A stretch of 64,000 bases of DNA, from positions 62,001-126,000 of the forward strand of contig NZ_VRZA01000004.1 in assembly GCF_008064665.1 (NCBI RefSeq), read 5' to 3'. Shown one piece after another: positions 51,787 to 61,897 of this stretch. Made by a program: the position numbers and the translations under genes. The first letter of the stretch is position 1. Each line of letters starts with the position of its first letter. Origin of the DNA: Parahaliea maris (lineage in GTDB: Bacteria; Pseudomonadota; Gammaproteobacteria; Pseudomonadales; Halieaceae). The notes below the pieces were generated by a model, which was given only the letters and a program-made list of their open reading frames with translations, was not told the DNA's origin and did no database searches.

Positions 51787-54075
51787 ATGAACGTAACGAC
51801 AACACGATTGTTGACCTCCTTGGTAGTGGCTGGTTCCAGTATGGCGGTAGAAGCGAGTGCGGCTGAGCGCGCTTCTGTGCTGGAAGAAGTTATTGTCACG
51901 GCACAAAAACGGGAGCAAAGCCTGAGGGAGGTGCCAGTCACGATCTCGGCATTGTCTGCCAACGACCTCAAAGACCTCCGTATTAATGATGCAATGGATA
52001 TCGAGAACTACGTCACTAATATCGATATCAAGGGCACGATAGCCGGGACCAATCCGGCAATCACTATTCGCGGAATTGGCTTAAATGACTTCAATTTCAA
52101 TAATAACCCGGCCGTGGGCGTCTACCTCGACGAAGTCTTTCTAACCTCTGCAGCCATGCTCAACTTCAGTACGTTTGATATGGAGAGGGTTGAAGTGCTC
52201 AAGGGGCCCCAGGGGACACTCTATGGCCGGAACACCACTGGCGGCGCGATCGGATACTTCTCACGCCGTCCGGGCTCAGAGTGGGAAGGCTACGCGACCG
52301 CATCTGCGGGTAACTACGGTCTGTACGAGTTCGAGGGCGCTCTAAACATGCCAATTACCGATCAGTGGGCGGCACGCGTGGCTGGCCGTTACAGTAATCG
52401 CGATGACAGTTATCAGGACAATACACTGGGTAGTCAGTTTGAAGGATCAGAGCAGAGCACTGGCAGGATTTCATTACGCTATGATGGCGATGCGCTGTCC
52501 CTTGATACCAGTATCTCTGTTTTTGACCAGAATGCGGGATTTCAGGGATTCAAGAACCGTGGTTACCTCAATCCCACCGATCCGGCCCTTGGTCCCTGTG
52601 CCGCCCTGCAGTCCGGGAAGCCTGTTCGGGCGCCGGAATGCTCGGCTGTGGCGCTTGGCGTCGGCGCAACATTGTTGAATGTTGATTTTGAATCGTTCCC
52701 GGATCAGCGCTATGGCAAAGTATCCTACGCGGACGGGGTTGCCGGGGATGGTGTTGCAACAGAAGCCGCGCTCTGGATTGCCCGCCTGGACTATGAGTTC
52801 AGCGATTTCGCCAGCATTACTTCTGTGACAAGTCTTGGTAGAACCGATATCGAAATGGGTGAATCTCTTTATGGTAGTGCCAAGGGCTACCACTATTTTG
52901 AAACGGCAACTGATGTTGAAATTGAACAGGCGTCACAGGAGCTCCGTTTTAACTATTCCGCCGAAACCCTGGACGCAACGCTCGGAATGTTTTATTCACG
53001 TGATAGCGTAAGAAGTGACAGTGTGGCTGACGCCACGGACGGTCTCGCCACGTTTTATCGGGTAACCATGGATCAGGACACCGATGCCTATGCGGTGTTT
53101 GGCCAGATAGATTTTCATCTCACGCCCAGGCTCACTGTGCAAATTGGTGCCAGATACTCCAGGGAATCACGAGATGCCGTGGGAGGTACGACCGACCTCA
53201 ATCCATTCGATCAAAGCGTTGTCTTGTACGCTCCCCCGGAGCTGGGTGGCTTTGGGCTTCCCTCCGATTTCTCAGGCGAGTTTGCTACCAGTGCGGGCAC
53301 TGCTATAGCGATCGACGACGACAACGTATCCTGGCGACTCGGGGCGAGTTACAACGTTTCGGATAGCAGCATGATCTACGCCAACATCACGACGGGGTTC
53401 AAGAGTGGCATTGTTTATGCCGACGTAACTTTCAGCCCGGAAGAGATGGGGCCGATAGATGCTGAGAATGTCGTTGCATACGAGGCGGGTATAAAGTCAA
53501 GCCTATCGGGGAATACGCTGGAAGTTAGTGCCGCGGGGTTCTATTACGATTATAAGGACATCCAAACCCTCGTTCCGAGCGATCTGGGGCTGACCTTTGC
53601 CAACGCTGAGCAGGCTGACATCGGTGGGTTTGAAGCGGAACTGAAATGGCTTGTTACAGATGGGTTGCAGATTCGCGGTGGCGTCGGTTACCTGACCACT
53701 GAATTGCACCAGGATGGTCTCGATGGCAATGACCTGCCGAACTCCCCAAAGTGGCAGTTCAACGCCATAGCCAATTATTCTCCCAATATTTTTGAATCGC
53801 TCAGTGTCGATCTACAACTGGACTACAAATATACCGACAGCATGTACAAAGAAGCGACCAATTCGATGCTGAGCTTTGTGGATAATTATTCCCTGCTCAA
53901 CGCCCGGCTGTCCATTGGTGGCTTGGATGAAGATTGGCGGATTTCCCTGTGGACTAAAAACCTCTTGGAGGAAGAGTATCTTGAACAGGTCTTTATTATC
54001 GACGTCTTTGGTATCACCAGTGACCTCTACAACACGCCGAGAACCTACGGCCTGACAGCAAGTTACAACTTCTGA
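51787..54075 (+). CDS. TonB-dependent outer membrane receptor
   Basis: 762 residues from MNVTTTRLLTSLVVAGSS, with GGAG eight bases before the ATG. Signal peptide, then LEEVIVTAQKREQSLREVPV, plug motifs TIRGIGLNDFNFNNNPAVGV and EVLKGPQGTLYGRNTTGGA, and a barrel ending LTASYNF. It belongs to a different subgroup from the three related receptors of this window and is nearer to FhuE/steroid- and siderophore-type receptors of sphingomonads and Halieaceae. It lies between the MBL-fold and CoA synthetase genes. Confidence 0.92.
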   Translation: MNVTTTRLLTSLVVAGSSMAVEASAAERASVLEEVIVTAQKREQSLREVPVTISALSANDLKDLRINDAMDIENYVTNIDIKGTIAGTNPAITIRGIGLNDFNFNNNPAVGVYLDEVFLTSAAMLNFSTFDMERVEVLKGPQGTLYGRNTTGGAIGYFSRRPGSEWEGYATASAGNYGLYEFEGALNMPITDQWAARVAGRYSNRDDSYQDNTLGSQFEGSEQSTGRISLRYDGDALSLDTSISVFDQNAGFQGFKNRGYLNPTDPALGPCAALQSGKPVRAPECSAVALGVGATLLNVDFESFPDQRYGKVSYADGVAGDGVATEAALWIARLDYEFSDFASITSVTSLGRTDIEMGESLYGSAKGYHYFETATDVEIEQASQELRFNYSAETLDATLGMFYSRDSVRSDSVADATDGLATFYRVTMDQDTDAYAVFGQIDFHLTPRLTVQIGARYSRESRDAVGGTTDLNPFDQSVVLYAPPELGGFGLPSDFSGEFATSAGTAIAIDDDNVSWRLGASYNVSDSSMIYANITTGFKSGIVYADVTFSPEEMGPIDAENVVAYEAGIKSSLSGNTLEVSAAGFYYDYKDIQTLVPSDLGLTFANAEQADIGGFEAELKWLVTDGLQIRGGVGYLTTELHQDGLDGNDLPNSPKWQFNAIANYSPNIFESLSVDLQLDYKYTDSMYKEATNSMLSFVDNYSLLNARLSIGGLDEDWRISLWTKNLLEEEYLEQVFIIDVFGITSDLYNTPRTYGLTASYNF

Positions 54076-54132
54076 GCCTTGACTGTATAAATGTAGAACA
54101 TCACGCAAGAGCGGATAGGAGGGGGTAAAAGC

Positions 54133-55674
54133 ATGCTCAGATCACTTGCCGAGGTTCCAGCAGAGGCAGCGAAGAAGTATGGTGAGAAGCCAGCATTCGT
54201 TTTTGAGGATCGCGTAGCGACATTTGCGGCCCTCGAACGTGAGACCAATCGCTGCGCCGCGGCCTTTGTCTCATTGGGCATAACTTCAGGAGACCGAATT
54301 ACCCTATACGCGGGTAATTGTTGGGAATGGGTCGTATGCTATTACGGCGCTTTGAAAGCGGGTGCTGTTATCAATCCGGTCAATGTCATGCTGACGGTTG
54401 AAGAGGTGGCATTTATTGCGAAGAACTGCGCCACCTCGATCATCCTCGTTTCGTCCGATCATCCGGAAAACGTCGCTGCGTTGGTAAAACGCTGTCCAGA
54501 GCAGCGACTTGTCATGTTTGGCAGTGAGATACCACCGGATGGCGTTCTATCCTTTGATAGCCTGCTGAATGGGGATGGCGATAGCTTCAGTACCGATAGT
54601 CTGGATTCCGAGGCGGTCTGTACCATCGCCTACACCTCAGGTACCACTGGTTATCCGAAAGGCGCCTGTCTTACTCACAGTAACATACTGCTCAATGTAG
54701 CGATGTCATCGTTGATGCATGCCCGTTGTAGCGACGATACCGTTGTTAGCGCACTACCTTTTTCACATGTTTACGGGAATATCGTACTGAACAGTGCCAT
54801 TCAGTGTGGTATGACGCTCGTGGCCCATCGAAGGTTTGACGCGAGTGCCGCTCTCCGAAGCATTGAGGAACACAGGGCGACTCTCTTTGAGGGAGTGCCG
54901 ACGATGTATCACTATATGGTGAATGCTGCGGAATCCGCAAACTGTGACCTGAGCTCCGTGCGTCTTTGTACAGTCGGGGGACAAACGATGTCAATTGCCA
55001 AACTACAGGAGGTCGAGCGTCTTTTTGGATGCCCGTTGATAGAACTCTGGGGAATGACCGAACTGGGTGGACTGGGCACCACCTTCGCTGTCACCGGTCC
55101 CCAAAAGCAAGGTTCGATCGGCGTACCACTACCTTACACAAAGGTCAGGATCACTGATCTTTCTGATAAATCAAAGACAGTTTCTACAGGAGAAACAGGC
55201 GAGTTATCGATACAGGGACCTATCGTAATGAAGGGATATTACGATAACGACTCAGCTACCAGGGAGGTTATCGATGAACAAGGATGGCTGAGTACCGGTG
55301 ATGTTGCATGGATGGATGAAGAAGGCTTTGTTTACGTCATTGACAGGAAAAACGACATGATCATCACTGCCGGTTACAACATCTATCCGGCAGAACTGGA
55401 GCGGGTGATATCGAGTCACCCAGACGTGGTAATGGTGGCGGTAGGTGCAATTAACGACGTTGACAAAGGCGAACTGGCTAAAGCCTACATTGTGCTGAAA
55501 GACGGCGCATCACCCTCATCTGAAAGTATCCTGGCGCACTGCCGCAACTATCTGGCCCCGTACAAAGTGCCAAGAGCGATTCAGTTCGTTAACGATCTGC
55601 CGAAAACAAGTTCAGGGAAAGTAATGCGCCGCCGACTTCACGAATTAGACAACTCGCTGCAAGTTGCGATATAG
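54133..55674 (+). CDS. Acyl-CoA synthetase (AMP-forming, class I)
   Basis: 513 residues. The AMP-binding signature YTSGTTGYPKGACLTHSN (about 169-186), ELWGMTELGG, GWLSTGDVAWMDEEGFVYVI followed by DRKNDMI, and the C-terminal Lys region SSGKVMRR are all present. It activates a carboxylic acid to its CoA ester through an acyl-adenylate. AGGAGGGGG lies before the ATG. It follows the TonB receptor by 57 bp, linking uptake to activation. Confidence 0.92.
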   Translation: MLRSLAEVPAEAAKKYGEKPAFVFEDRVATFAALERETNRCAAAFVSLGITSGDRITLYAGNCWEWVVCYYGALKAGAVINPVNVMLTVEEVAFIAKNCATSIILVSSDHPENVAALVKRCPEQRLVMFGSEIPPDGVLSFDSLLNGDGDSFSTDSLDSEAVCTIAYTSGTTGYPKGACLTHSNILLNVAMSSLMHARCSDDTVVSALPFSHVYGNIVLNSAIQCGMTLVAHRRFDASAALRSIEEHRATLFEGVPTMYHYMVNAAESANCDLSSVRLCTVGGQTMSIAKLQEVERLFGCPLIELWGMTELGGLGTTFAVTGPQKQGSIGVPLPYTKVRITDLSDKSKTVSTGETGELSIQGPIVMKGYYDNDSATREVIDEQGWLSTGDVAWMDEEGFVYVIDRKNDMIITAGYNIYPAELERVISSHPDVVMVAVGAINDVDKGELAKAYIVLKDGASPSSESILAHCRNYLAPYKVPRAIQFVNDLPKTSSGKVMRRRLHELDNSLQVAI

Positions 55675-55746
55675 GGTCTATCGTATGGAGTAGCTATTTG
55701 TATTGCTGGTGATGCGGTGACTATACGGTAGAAGACTCGGCGCAAG

Positions 55747-56757
55747 TTAGCGTTTGGACCTGTCTTTGAACTGCGAAGGCGTCATACCAGTCCAGCGCCT
55801 GAAAGCCCGTGAAAAATTGCTGGTATCGGTAAAACCGAGCAGGTACGCAACTTCAGAGAAACTGAAGCTGTTCTGCTCGATATATTTTCTTGCAAGATCT
55901 GATCGCAGGGCCTCGAGAATTTCCTGGTAGCTGGTATTTTTTTCCTCCAGCTTGTTGTGTAGCTTGCTGCGACTCATATTCAGTAGGTCTGCAACGCGAG
56001 TTTTGCTGAAGTCTCCTGTTGGGAGTAGCTTGAGTAGCTTATCCTCGACTTGATGGACAATATCCTCCTTGTCGAGTCGTGCCAGGTACTCTATGACAAT
56101 TTCATCATTGCGCTGCGAAAGGACCGAGCTGCCAGACGGTAGTTGCTCATGCATGTCGGCCCTTGTGAAGTAGATGACGTTGGCTGGCTGGGCGAACGAC
56201 ACTGGCGCACCGAAAAACTGCTCGAAATCTTCGGCGTGAGAAAGAGGTCGGCTGCGGACCAGTTCAATGCGTAAAGGAGAAAAATCAGGTCGGTATATCT
56301 GCCGGCATATCTGGATGATCGCGCCTACCCATCCATCCAGGCTTTCAATGCTGGCGTTGGGATTGACTAACTCAACCTTGAACATGTAACAGTTCTCCGC
56401 TTCCAGCAGAGAGTGGCTGATGTTGTCGCTGACAAGCCGTGAGTAGCGAGCCAGTCGAACACAGACATCATGCAGCGTTGTGCTCGAATAGAGTGAGAAA
56501 CCCAGAGCGTGTAAAAAGGTCGGTTGGAACTGGCGCGCCACCAGCAGGCCAAACGCCGGGTTGCCCGACACTTCGACCGCGAGTCGCATCAGGTGGGTTA
56601 CCCTGCTTGCTTCGATGCGCTGGTCGGGATCGGAAGTCGAACAGGGCGAAATGTCTGCCTGGTGAAACAGGCTTGCACTGTCCAATCCCTGGACCTCTAT
56701 GGCCATGGCGATGGCGCGCGTCCATCCCGCGATGGTTTTTGGCTCATCCAGGCTCAT
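55747..56757 (-). CDS. AraC-family regulator with arabinose-binding-like N-terminus
   Basis: 336 residues from MSLDEPKTIAGWTRAIAMAI; a start seven codons upstream is also possible. Same architecture as the regulator at 7.2 kb: N-terminal domain (about 25-210, with FLHALGFSLYSSTTLHDVC) and C-terminal double HTH (VADLLNMSRSKLHNKLEEKN; VAYLLGFTDTSNFSRAFRRW). It is divergent from the TonB receptor gene at 57055, with a 297-bp control region between. Confidence 0.9.
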   Translation of the reverse strand: MSLDEPKTIAGWTRAIAMAIEVQGLDSASLFHQADISPCSTSDPDQRIEASRVTHLMRLAVEVSGNPAFGLLVARQFQPTFLHALGFSLYSSTTLHDVCVRLARYSRLVSDNISHSLLEAENCYMFKVELVNPNASIESLDGWVGAIIQICRQIYRPDFSPLRIELVRSRPLSHAEDFEQFFGAPVSFAQPANVIYFTRADMHEQLPSGSSVLSQRNDEIVIEYLARLDKEDIVHQVEDKLLKLLPTGDFSKTRVADLLNMSRSKLHNKLEEKNTSYQEILEALRSDLARKYIEQNSFSFSEVAYLLGFTDTSNFSRAFRRWTGMTPSQFKDRSKR

Positions 56758-57054
56758 GACTCGTCTCTCTGTTCTCAAGCTATGTTATTGATATATATGA
56801 GATTAACAAGGTTTGTGTCGGGCATGTCCGAGGCTGTTAACACGCTCAGATTGTATCAGAGCACTCTGTTTCTTTTATAGAAATCTCTTACGAATTGACG
56901 AGAGGTTGGAACGCATTGACCTGCGTCGAACCTGTCTGCGCGCGTAATATCTTGCCGACTCTGCAAAGAGTCAACCCGCAAAGAGGTGAGTTGCCCGGCG
57001 CAGTGGTCCGATGCTCCCCCCCGGGGTCGTCATAACTATAAAGGAGTAGAAGCG
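56758..57054. other. Divergent control region between AraC and TonB receptor genes
   Basis: 297 bp without a gene. Near the AraC end is an AT-rich stretch (56780-56810). An imperfect palindrome TCGGGCATGTCCGA lies at 56818-56831. The ribosome site GGAG is eight bases before the receptor ATG. No promoter is clear enough to call. Confidence 0.4.
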
Positions 57055-59325
57055 ATGCCCAGTTTTGATTCAAGATTGCTTACCGCATCGAGCAAACACA
57101 TAAAATCCATAATCGGCACGGCAGTACTGTCCTGTGTAGTTACACCCTCCAACGCCCAAGTCCAGTCCACCCGAGGCGCTGCTGCGGCAATCCTCGAAGA
57201 AGTTGTCATCACCGCGCGCAAACGGAAAGAGGGAATGCAAGACGCACCTCTTTCGGTATCAGCCGTGAGTGCCGAACAAATTCGTGCGATGAAGGTCAGG
57301 GATTTAACCAGCCTTGCGGTGAGTATGCCCAACGTGGCGATGGACGAGGTGGGTACGACCAAGGGAACGGCCAACTTCTCGATTCGCGGCCTCGGTGTCA
57401 ACAGCTCCATTCCGTCGATTGACCCGACCGTCGGCGTATTCGTCGACGGTGTGTATATGGGGCTGAACAACGGCATCATATTTGACACCTTTGATCTCGA
57501 GTCGATCGAGGTGTTGCGAGGCCCCCAGGGCATACTGTTCGGTCGCAATGTGACCGGAGGTGCTGTTCTGGTAAATACCAGGAAGCCCGGGAAGGAGTTT
57601 GAAGCCACTGTTATGGCAGCAGTCGATGGTGGCGGTCGTGGTGGATATAACGGTTACCTCAAGGCGTCAGTTGGTGGGCCTGTCACCAGCGCCTTGAGCG
57701 CCAAACTCACGGCATACCAGAACAGCGACGAGGGATACTTTGAGAATAAGCAAACAAACCGGAACTTTGGAAAACTCGATCAGCAGATGTATCGGCCGGT
57801 CATAGTCTGGTCTCCGGCAGAAAACCTTGAGCTTGTTCTGCGCTATGAATACACCAAAACGGACGGTCAGGGGCCGGCATCTCAATCACATACAAACGGT
57901 AGCGGAATCCCTGGAACACCGATTGATTTCAGCAGAAATTCGTTTGATTTCAGTATCGACGAAGAGGGGCATCAGGAGACGGAAACCAATTTCCTCAATG
58001 CGGAAATGAATTGGGGGGTAGGTGAGCAGGGAACCATCACAAATATCTTCGGTTGGAGAGACTATAAGGAAGATGCTGTTAGCGACGTTGATGCACAACC
58101 GGTTTCTCTTTTCCACCTGGCCATTGGAACCAGAGCGGAACAGTACAGCAACGAACTGCGTTATAACGATCGCTTCCTGAATCGTGGCAATTACACCGCG
58201 GGAATTTACTACTTCAGAAACGACATCGAGTACGCTGAAGGGCGTAATCTACTGGGAGCCCTGACTCCCGATGGCTCGCCGGCGCAAACCCAGAGTGGTG
58301 GGGGCCTCTATGAGGTAGAGACACTGGGCGCATTCACTTCAGTTGATTATGACCTTTCAGATACATGGGTGTTAACCGGAGGGCTGCGGTATAGCACCGA
58401 AGAGAAGTCCGCGAAGATTGCTTCACTTAACAAGAATGTGAACACGCCCTGTGACGTGATCGAGGGGTCTTGCCTCTATGATTTCGAGGACAAGGAAACC
58501 TGGTCCAGCCTATCACCAAAAATCGGGCTGACCTACCTTGTATCTGATGACGCTCGTATCTATGCACACTGGACCAGAGGTTACCGCTCGGGTGGCTACA
58601 ACTTGCGCAATACCGCCAGAGACACGGTCAATTTTGGCCCCGGACCCTTTGATCAGGAGCAGGTGGATAACTACGAGATCGGTTTAAAAACGGAGTTTGA
58701 ATGGGGACGCCTGAATGGAGCGATTTTCCATAACAATATCCTCGATATGCAGCGCGAAGTGAATCTTTCCGACCCAGCGTCCGGAGTGGTGCAGGTAATC
58801 AAAAACACCGCCGACGCAACGATAACCGGGTTCGAGTTGGACGGAATATTCAGCCTGACCCAGTCACTCGTCGTACAGGCCAGTATAGGATGGCTCGACG
58901 CAGAGTACGACGAAGTCTATTTCGACCTGAATGGTGATGGTGTTGTGAATGGCGCCGACCGGCGCCTGAATCTGCCCCGTGCTGCCGAATGGACGTATAG
59001 CATAGGTGTTACTCACGATCTCGATCTGGGTGACTGGGGCTATATGACGTCGCGGATGAATTTCGCCTACCGTGACGACTCCGTGGTGACCGATAATAAT
59101 CTTGGCGTGATCAACGCTCAGGACATCCTGGATGTGGGCCTTGATTTCACTTCCAACGATGCACATTGGGTTTTCTCCCTCTATGCGAAGAATCTGTTGG
59201 ATGAGGTCAAACACGGCGGGGATACCCAGCTTCCCGAGATGCTAGGGCCCGCAGCGCTGGGTGGGACCTTCGCTCCACTCGCCAAAGGCAGGATATTTGG
59301 GGCGGAGGTCACCTACAGTTTTTGA
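57055..59325 (+). CDS. TonB-dependent outer membrane receptor (paralogue 3)
   Basis: 756 residues from MPSFDSRLLTASSKHIKSI, chosen for GGAG eight bases upstream and the following signal peptide. ILEEVVITARKRKEGMQDAP, plug motifs SIRGLGVNSSIPSIDPTVGV and EVLRGPQGILFGRNVTGGA, and a barrel ending VTYSF. It is clearly the third member of the group formed by the receptors at 808-5839, sharing even the NLLDEVKHGGDTQLP segment near the C-terminus. Next to CoA ligase and beta-oxidation genes, so it probably imports their substrate. Confidence 0.93.
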   Translation: MPSFDSRLLTASSKHIKSIIGTAVLSCVVTPSNAQVQSTRGAAAAILEEVVITARKRKEGMQDAPLSVSAVSAEQIRAMKVRDLTSLAVSMPNVAMDEVGTTKGTANFSIRGLGVNSSIPSIDPTVGVFVDGVYMGLNNGIIFDTFDLESIEVLRGPQGILFGRNVTGGAVLVNTRKPGKEFEATVMAAVDGGGRGGYNGYLKASVGGPVTSALSAKLTAYQNSDEGYFENKQTNRNFGKLDQQMYRPVIVWSPAENLELVLRYEYTKTDGQGPASQSHTNGSGIPGTPIDFSRNSFDFSIDEEGHQETETNFLNAEMNWGVGEQGTITNIFGWRDYKEDAVSDVDAQPVSLFHLAIGTRAEQYSNELRYNDRFLNRGNYTAGIYYFRNDIEYAEGRNLLGALTPDGSPAQTQSGGGLYEVETLGAFTSVDYDLSDTWVLTGGLRYSTEEKSAKIASLNKNVNTPCDVIEGSCLYDFEDKETWSSLSPKIGLTYLVSDDARIYAHWTRGYRSGGYNLRNTARDTVNFGPGPFDQEQVDNYEIGLKTEFEWGRLNGAIFHNNILDMQREVNLSDPASGVVQVIKNTADATITGFELDGIFSLTQSLVVQASIGWLDAEYDEVYFDLNGDGVVNGADRRLNLPRAAEWTYSIGVTHDLDLGDWGYMTSRMNFAYRDDSVVTDNNLGVINAQDILDVGLDFTSNDAHWVFSLYAKNLLDEVKHGGDTQLPEMLGPAALGGTFAPLAKGRIFGAEVTYSF

Positions 59326-59469
59326 GGCCTGTGTGATGTCACCGCCTTGCCCCGTACATTCCCGACAAGTCGCAAAGACACAAAATGTAAACGAGATGAC
59401 CTGAAGCGAAGTCAGGATCGGGATATTGTCAATAAAACAATAAGTTTCCAGTGTTAGAGAATGCTTTGA

Positions 59470-61044
59470 ATGAAGATTAATTTTAGCAGCCAGTTTCAGG
59501 CCCTGGCCGATCGCTACGGTCAGTGTGAAGCTATCGTCAATGTAGAACGCGACAGGCGGTTCACCTACAGCGAGTTACACGATATATCGAACCGAGTAGT
59601 GAACATGTTGACCCACGAAATAGGGTTAAGTACGGGTGACCGCTTCATTTGTATCCTGGAGAACGACAATCTCGCTCTTGTTCATATGCCTACCATCCTC
59701 AAGGGCCCGTTTACGGGAGTCTTTACCAACTACAGGGATTCGCTTGAGGAGCACATCAGTCAGGTAGACACAGTGAAGCCTCGAGTGGCGTTTATAGAGA
59801 ACAGGTTACTCGATAGTCACTACCAGATGCTGCGTGACAGAGGCGTTGAGATTCTTTGTATGGACCCGGTTGAAGAGGACCGGCCCGGCGTGCTTTGCTT
59901 TTGGGATCTGGTGAATACTGCGTCCTGTGAAAACCCCGATATCGAAATTGACGACCGGGAGCATCCCGTTTTGATCCGATTTACGGGTGGCACGACAGGC
60001 AAGGGAAAGCCGGCTCTTTACTGTGCGGATAACTGGTTTGGACTGCGTGACAGTATGTACGCACTTGAAGACGGTAACTGGACTTCGCGCACGCGGATGG
60101 TACATGTAGCACCTGTGAGTCACGGAAGCGGCATGTTTATCATTCCTGCGTTCTTTACCGGTGGTTGCAACATTACTCTGAACAGTCCCGATCTCGATAA
60201 GTACTGCCAGACTATACAGAAAGAGGGTATTACCCACTCGTTTATGGTTCCCACGCTGCTTTATCGATTGCTTGAACTCCCCGGTTTGGAGCAACTTGAT
60301 CTCTCCTCGCTGCAAAATGTTTTCTATGGCGCAGCACCTATGAGTCCGGCCAAGCTCCAGAGATTGCAGCAACGACTGGGCAACATCTTCATCCAGGTCT
60401 ATGGATCTACAGAGCATTTCGCCCTGGCTCTCTCCCTGAGTAAAAAGGATCACTGTGTAGACGCTCAATCCGAGTCTCAACTTGCATCTGCAGGTCGAGT
60501 CACCGCCGGTATCGAAGTACTTGTGGTAGACGACGAGGGACACCAGTTGCCAAATGGTGAAACCGGCGAATTCTGGCTGCGTTCAAGGGGTACTTGCCTT
60601 GGATACCTCGATAATCCTGAGAAATCACGCGGGGAATTTCACAATGGCTACTGGAAGTCCGGCGATCTCGGGTACTTTGATCCATGGGGCTTTGCCTTCA
60701 TCGTAGATCGAAAGAAGGACATGATTATCTCCGGTGGATTCAACATCTACGCAACTGAGATAGAGGCCGTGATCAACTCCCATGAAGCAGTGTTGATGTC
60801 CGCTGTTGTAGGGATACCCCATGAAGAGTGGGGTGAGGCGGTACATGCTGAAGTTGTGCTCCGTGAAAAGATGAACGTGAGGCCTGAAGACCTGATAGCG
60901 CTGGTCAGGACATCGCTCGGCGGCTACAAGGCGCCAAAGTCGATTTCCATTGTCGACAAACTGCCGCTCAGTTCAGTCGGCAAAGTTCTACGCAAGGATG
61001 TTCGGCAAAAATACTGGCGCAATCAATCCCGGCATGTTGGTTAG
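59470..61044 (+). CDS. Class I adenylate-forming acyl-CoA ligase
   Basis: 524 residues. Motifs: IRFTGGTTGKGKPALYCADN (P-loop, about 168-187), VYGSTEHFA, KSGDLGYFDPWGFAFIVDRK and the terminal LSSVGKVLRKD with the catalytic Lys. It differs clearly from the synthetase at 54 kb, so the two probably activate different acids or intermediates. It heads a same-strand series with hydratase, thiolase and dehydrogenase. The 144-bp gap after the receptor has no terminator that I can see. Confidence 0.9.
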   Translation: MKINFSSQFQALADRYGQCEAIVNVERDRRFTYSELHDISNRVVNMLTHEIGLSTGDRFICILENDNLALVHMPTILKGPFTGVFTNYRDSLEEHISQVDTVKPRVAFIENRLLDSHYQMLRDRGVEILCMDPVEEDRPGVLCFWDLVNTASCENPDIEIDDREHPVLIRFTGGTTGKGKPALYCADNWFGLRDSMYALEDGNWTSRTRMVHVAPVSHGSGMFIIPAFFTGGCNITLNSPDLDKYCQTIQKEGITHSFMVPTLLYRLLELPGLEQLDLSSLQNVFYGAAPMSPAKLQRLQQRLGNIFIQVYGSTEHFALALSLSKKDHCVDAQSESQLASAGRVTAGIEVLVVDDEGHQLPNGETGEFWLRSRGTCLGYLDNPEKSRGEFHNGYWKSGDLGYFDPWGFAFIVDRKKDMIISGGFNIYATEIEAVINSHEAVLMSAVVGIPHEEWGEAVHAEVVLREKMNVRPEDLIALVRTSLGGYKAPKSISIVDKLPLSSVGKVLRKDVRQKYWRNQSRHVG

Positions 61045-61073
61045 AAAGTCCAACAGATGGCAGTTATATATCC

Positions 61074-61862
61074 ATGAGTAATGACGTTTTGGTTCTAGAG
61101 AACCGCGGGCCAGTTACCTGGCTGATCCTGAACCGGCCGATGGCGATGAACGCGCTGGATAGTGGCATCATTAGTCTCTTCGAACAGTATCTCCCCATTA
61201 TTGCCGCGGACGATTGTTGTTCCGTACTGGTGATTACCGGCAGCGGTAGGGCCTTCTGTGCCGGAATGGATCTCAAGCAGGTGGTCGAGGCGAATGCTGT
61301 CGCAGCAGGCGAAATGGACATTCTCGACCGCCTGTGTGAGAACGTACTGGATCCACTCAGAGACTTCCCCAAGCCAGTAATTGCAGCGCTCAACGGGATC
61401 ACGCTCGCCGGCGGTTTGGAGATGGCCATGTGCGCCGATCTGGTTGTTGCTGCGGAGAGCGCGAGGATCGGTGATGCTCACGCGAACTTTGGCGTTTATC
61501 CCGGCGCAGGCGGCGCCGCCATACTGCCCAGACTGGTGCCGTTAAATATCGCGAAATACCTCCTTTTGACAGGCCGGACCTTGTCGGCAGAGCAGATGCA
61601 ACACTATGGATTCGTGAATGAAGTGGTCTCCAGCGACAGTCTCCAGACGGAGACACAAAAACTGGCGGAACACATAGCAGGGAATAGCCCACTGGCTATG
61701 CGGCGGATGAAGTCCGTGGCAAACCGCGCTAGTGATGGAAGTCGTAGCGCCTCACTCCAACGTGAACAGGTCGCAATGCGTAAACATCTTCGATCCTGGG
61801 ATTTCGAAGAAGGTATCGCTGCCTTCACACAAAAGCGAAAGCCACGGTTCCGCGGCTACTGA
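61074..61862 (+). CDS. Enoyl-CoA hydratase/isomerase family protein
   Basis: 262 residues. Crotonase features: NRPMAMNALDSGIISLFEQY, GRAFCAGMDLKQV (oxyanion loop), and ALNGITLAGGLEMAMCADLV. The hydratase Glu positions fall in DAHANFGVYPGAGGAAILPR. It would hydrate an enoyl-CoA in the beta-oxidation-like pathway of this block. Confidence 0.9.
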   Translation: MSNDVLVLENRGPVTWLILNRPMAMNALDSGIISLFEQYLPIIAADDCCSVLVITGSGRAFCAGMDLKQVVEANAVAAGEMDILDRLCENVLDPLRDFPKPVIAALNGITLAGGLEMAMCADLVVAAESARIGDAHANFGVYPGAGGAAILPRLVPLNIAKYLLLTGRTLSAEQMQHYGFVNEVVSSDSLQTETQKLAEHIAGNSPLAMRRMKSVANRASDGSRSASLQREQVAMRKHLRSWDFEEGIAAFTQKRKPRFRGY

Positions 61863-61897
61863 GCCTGCGATAACACAAGAAACCTACGGACCTATTT

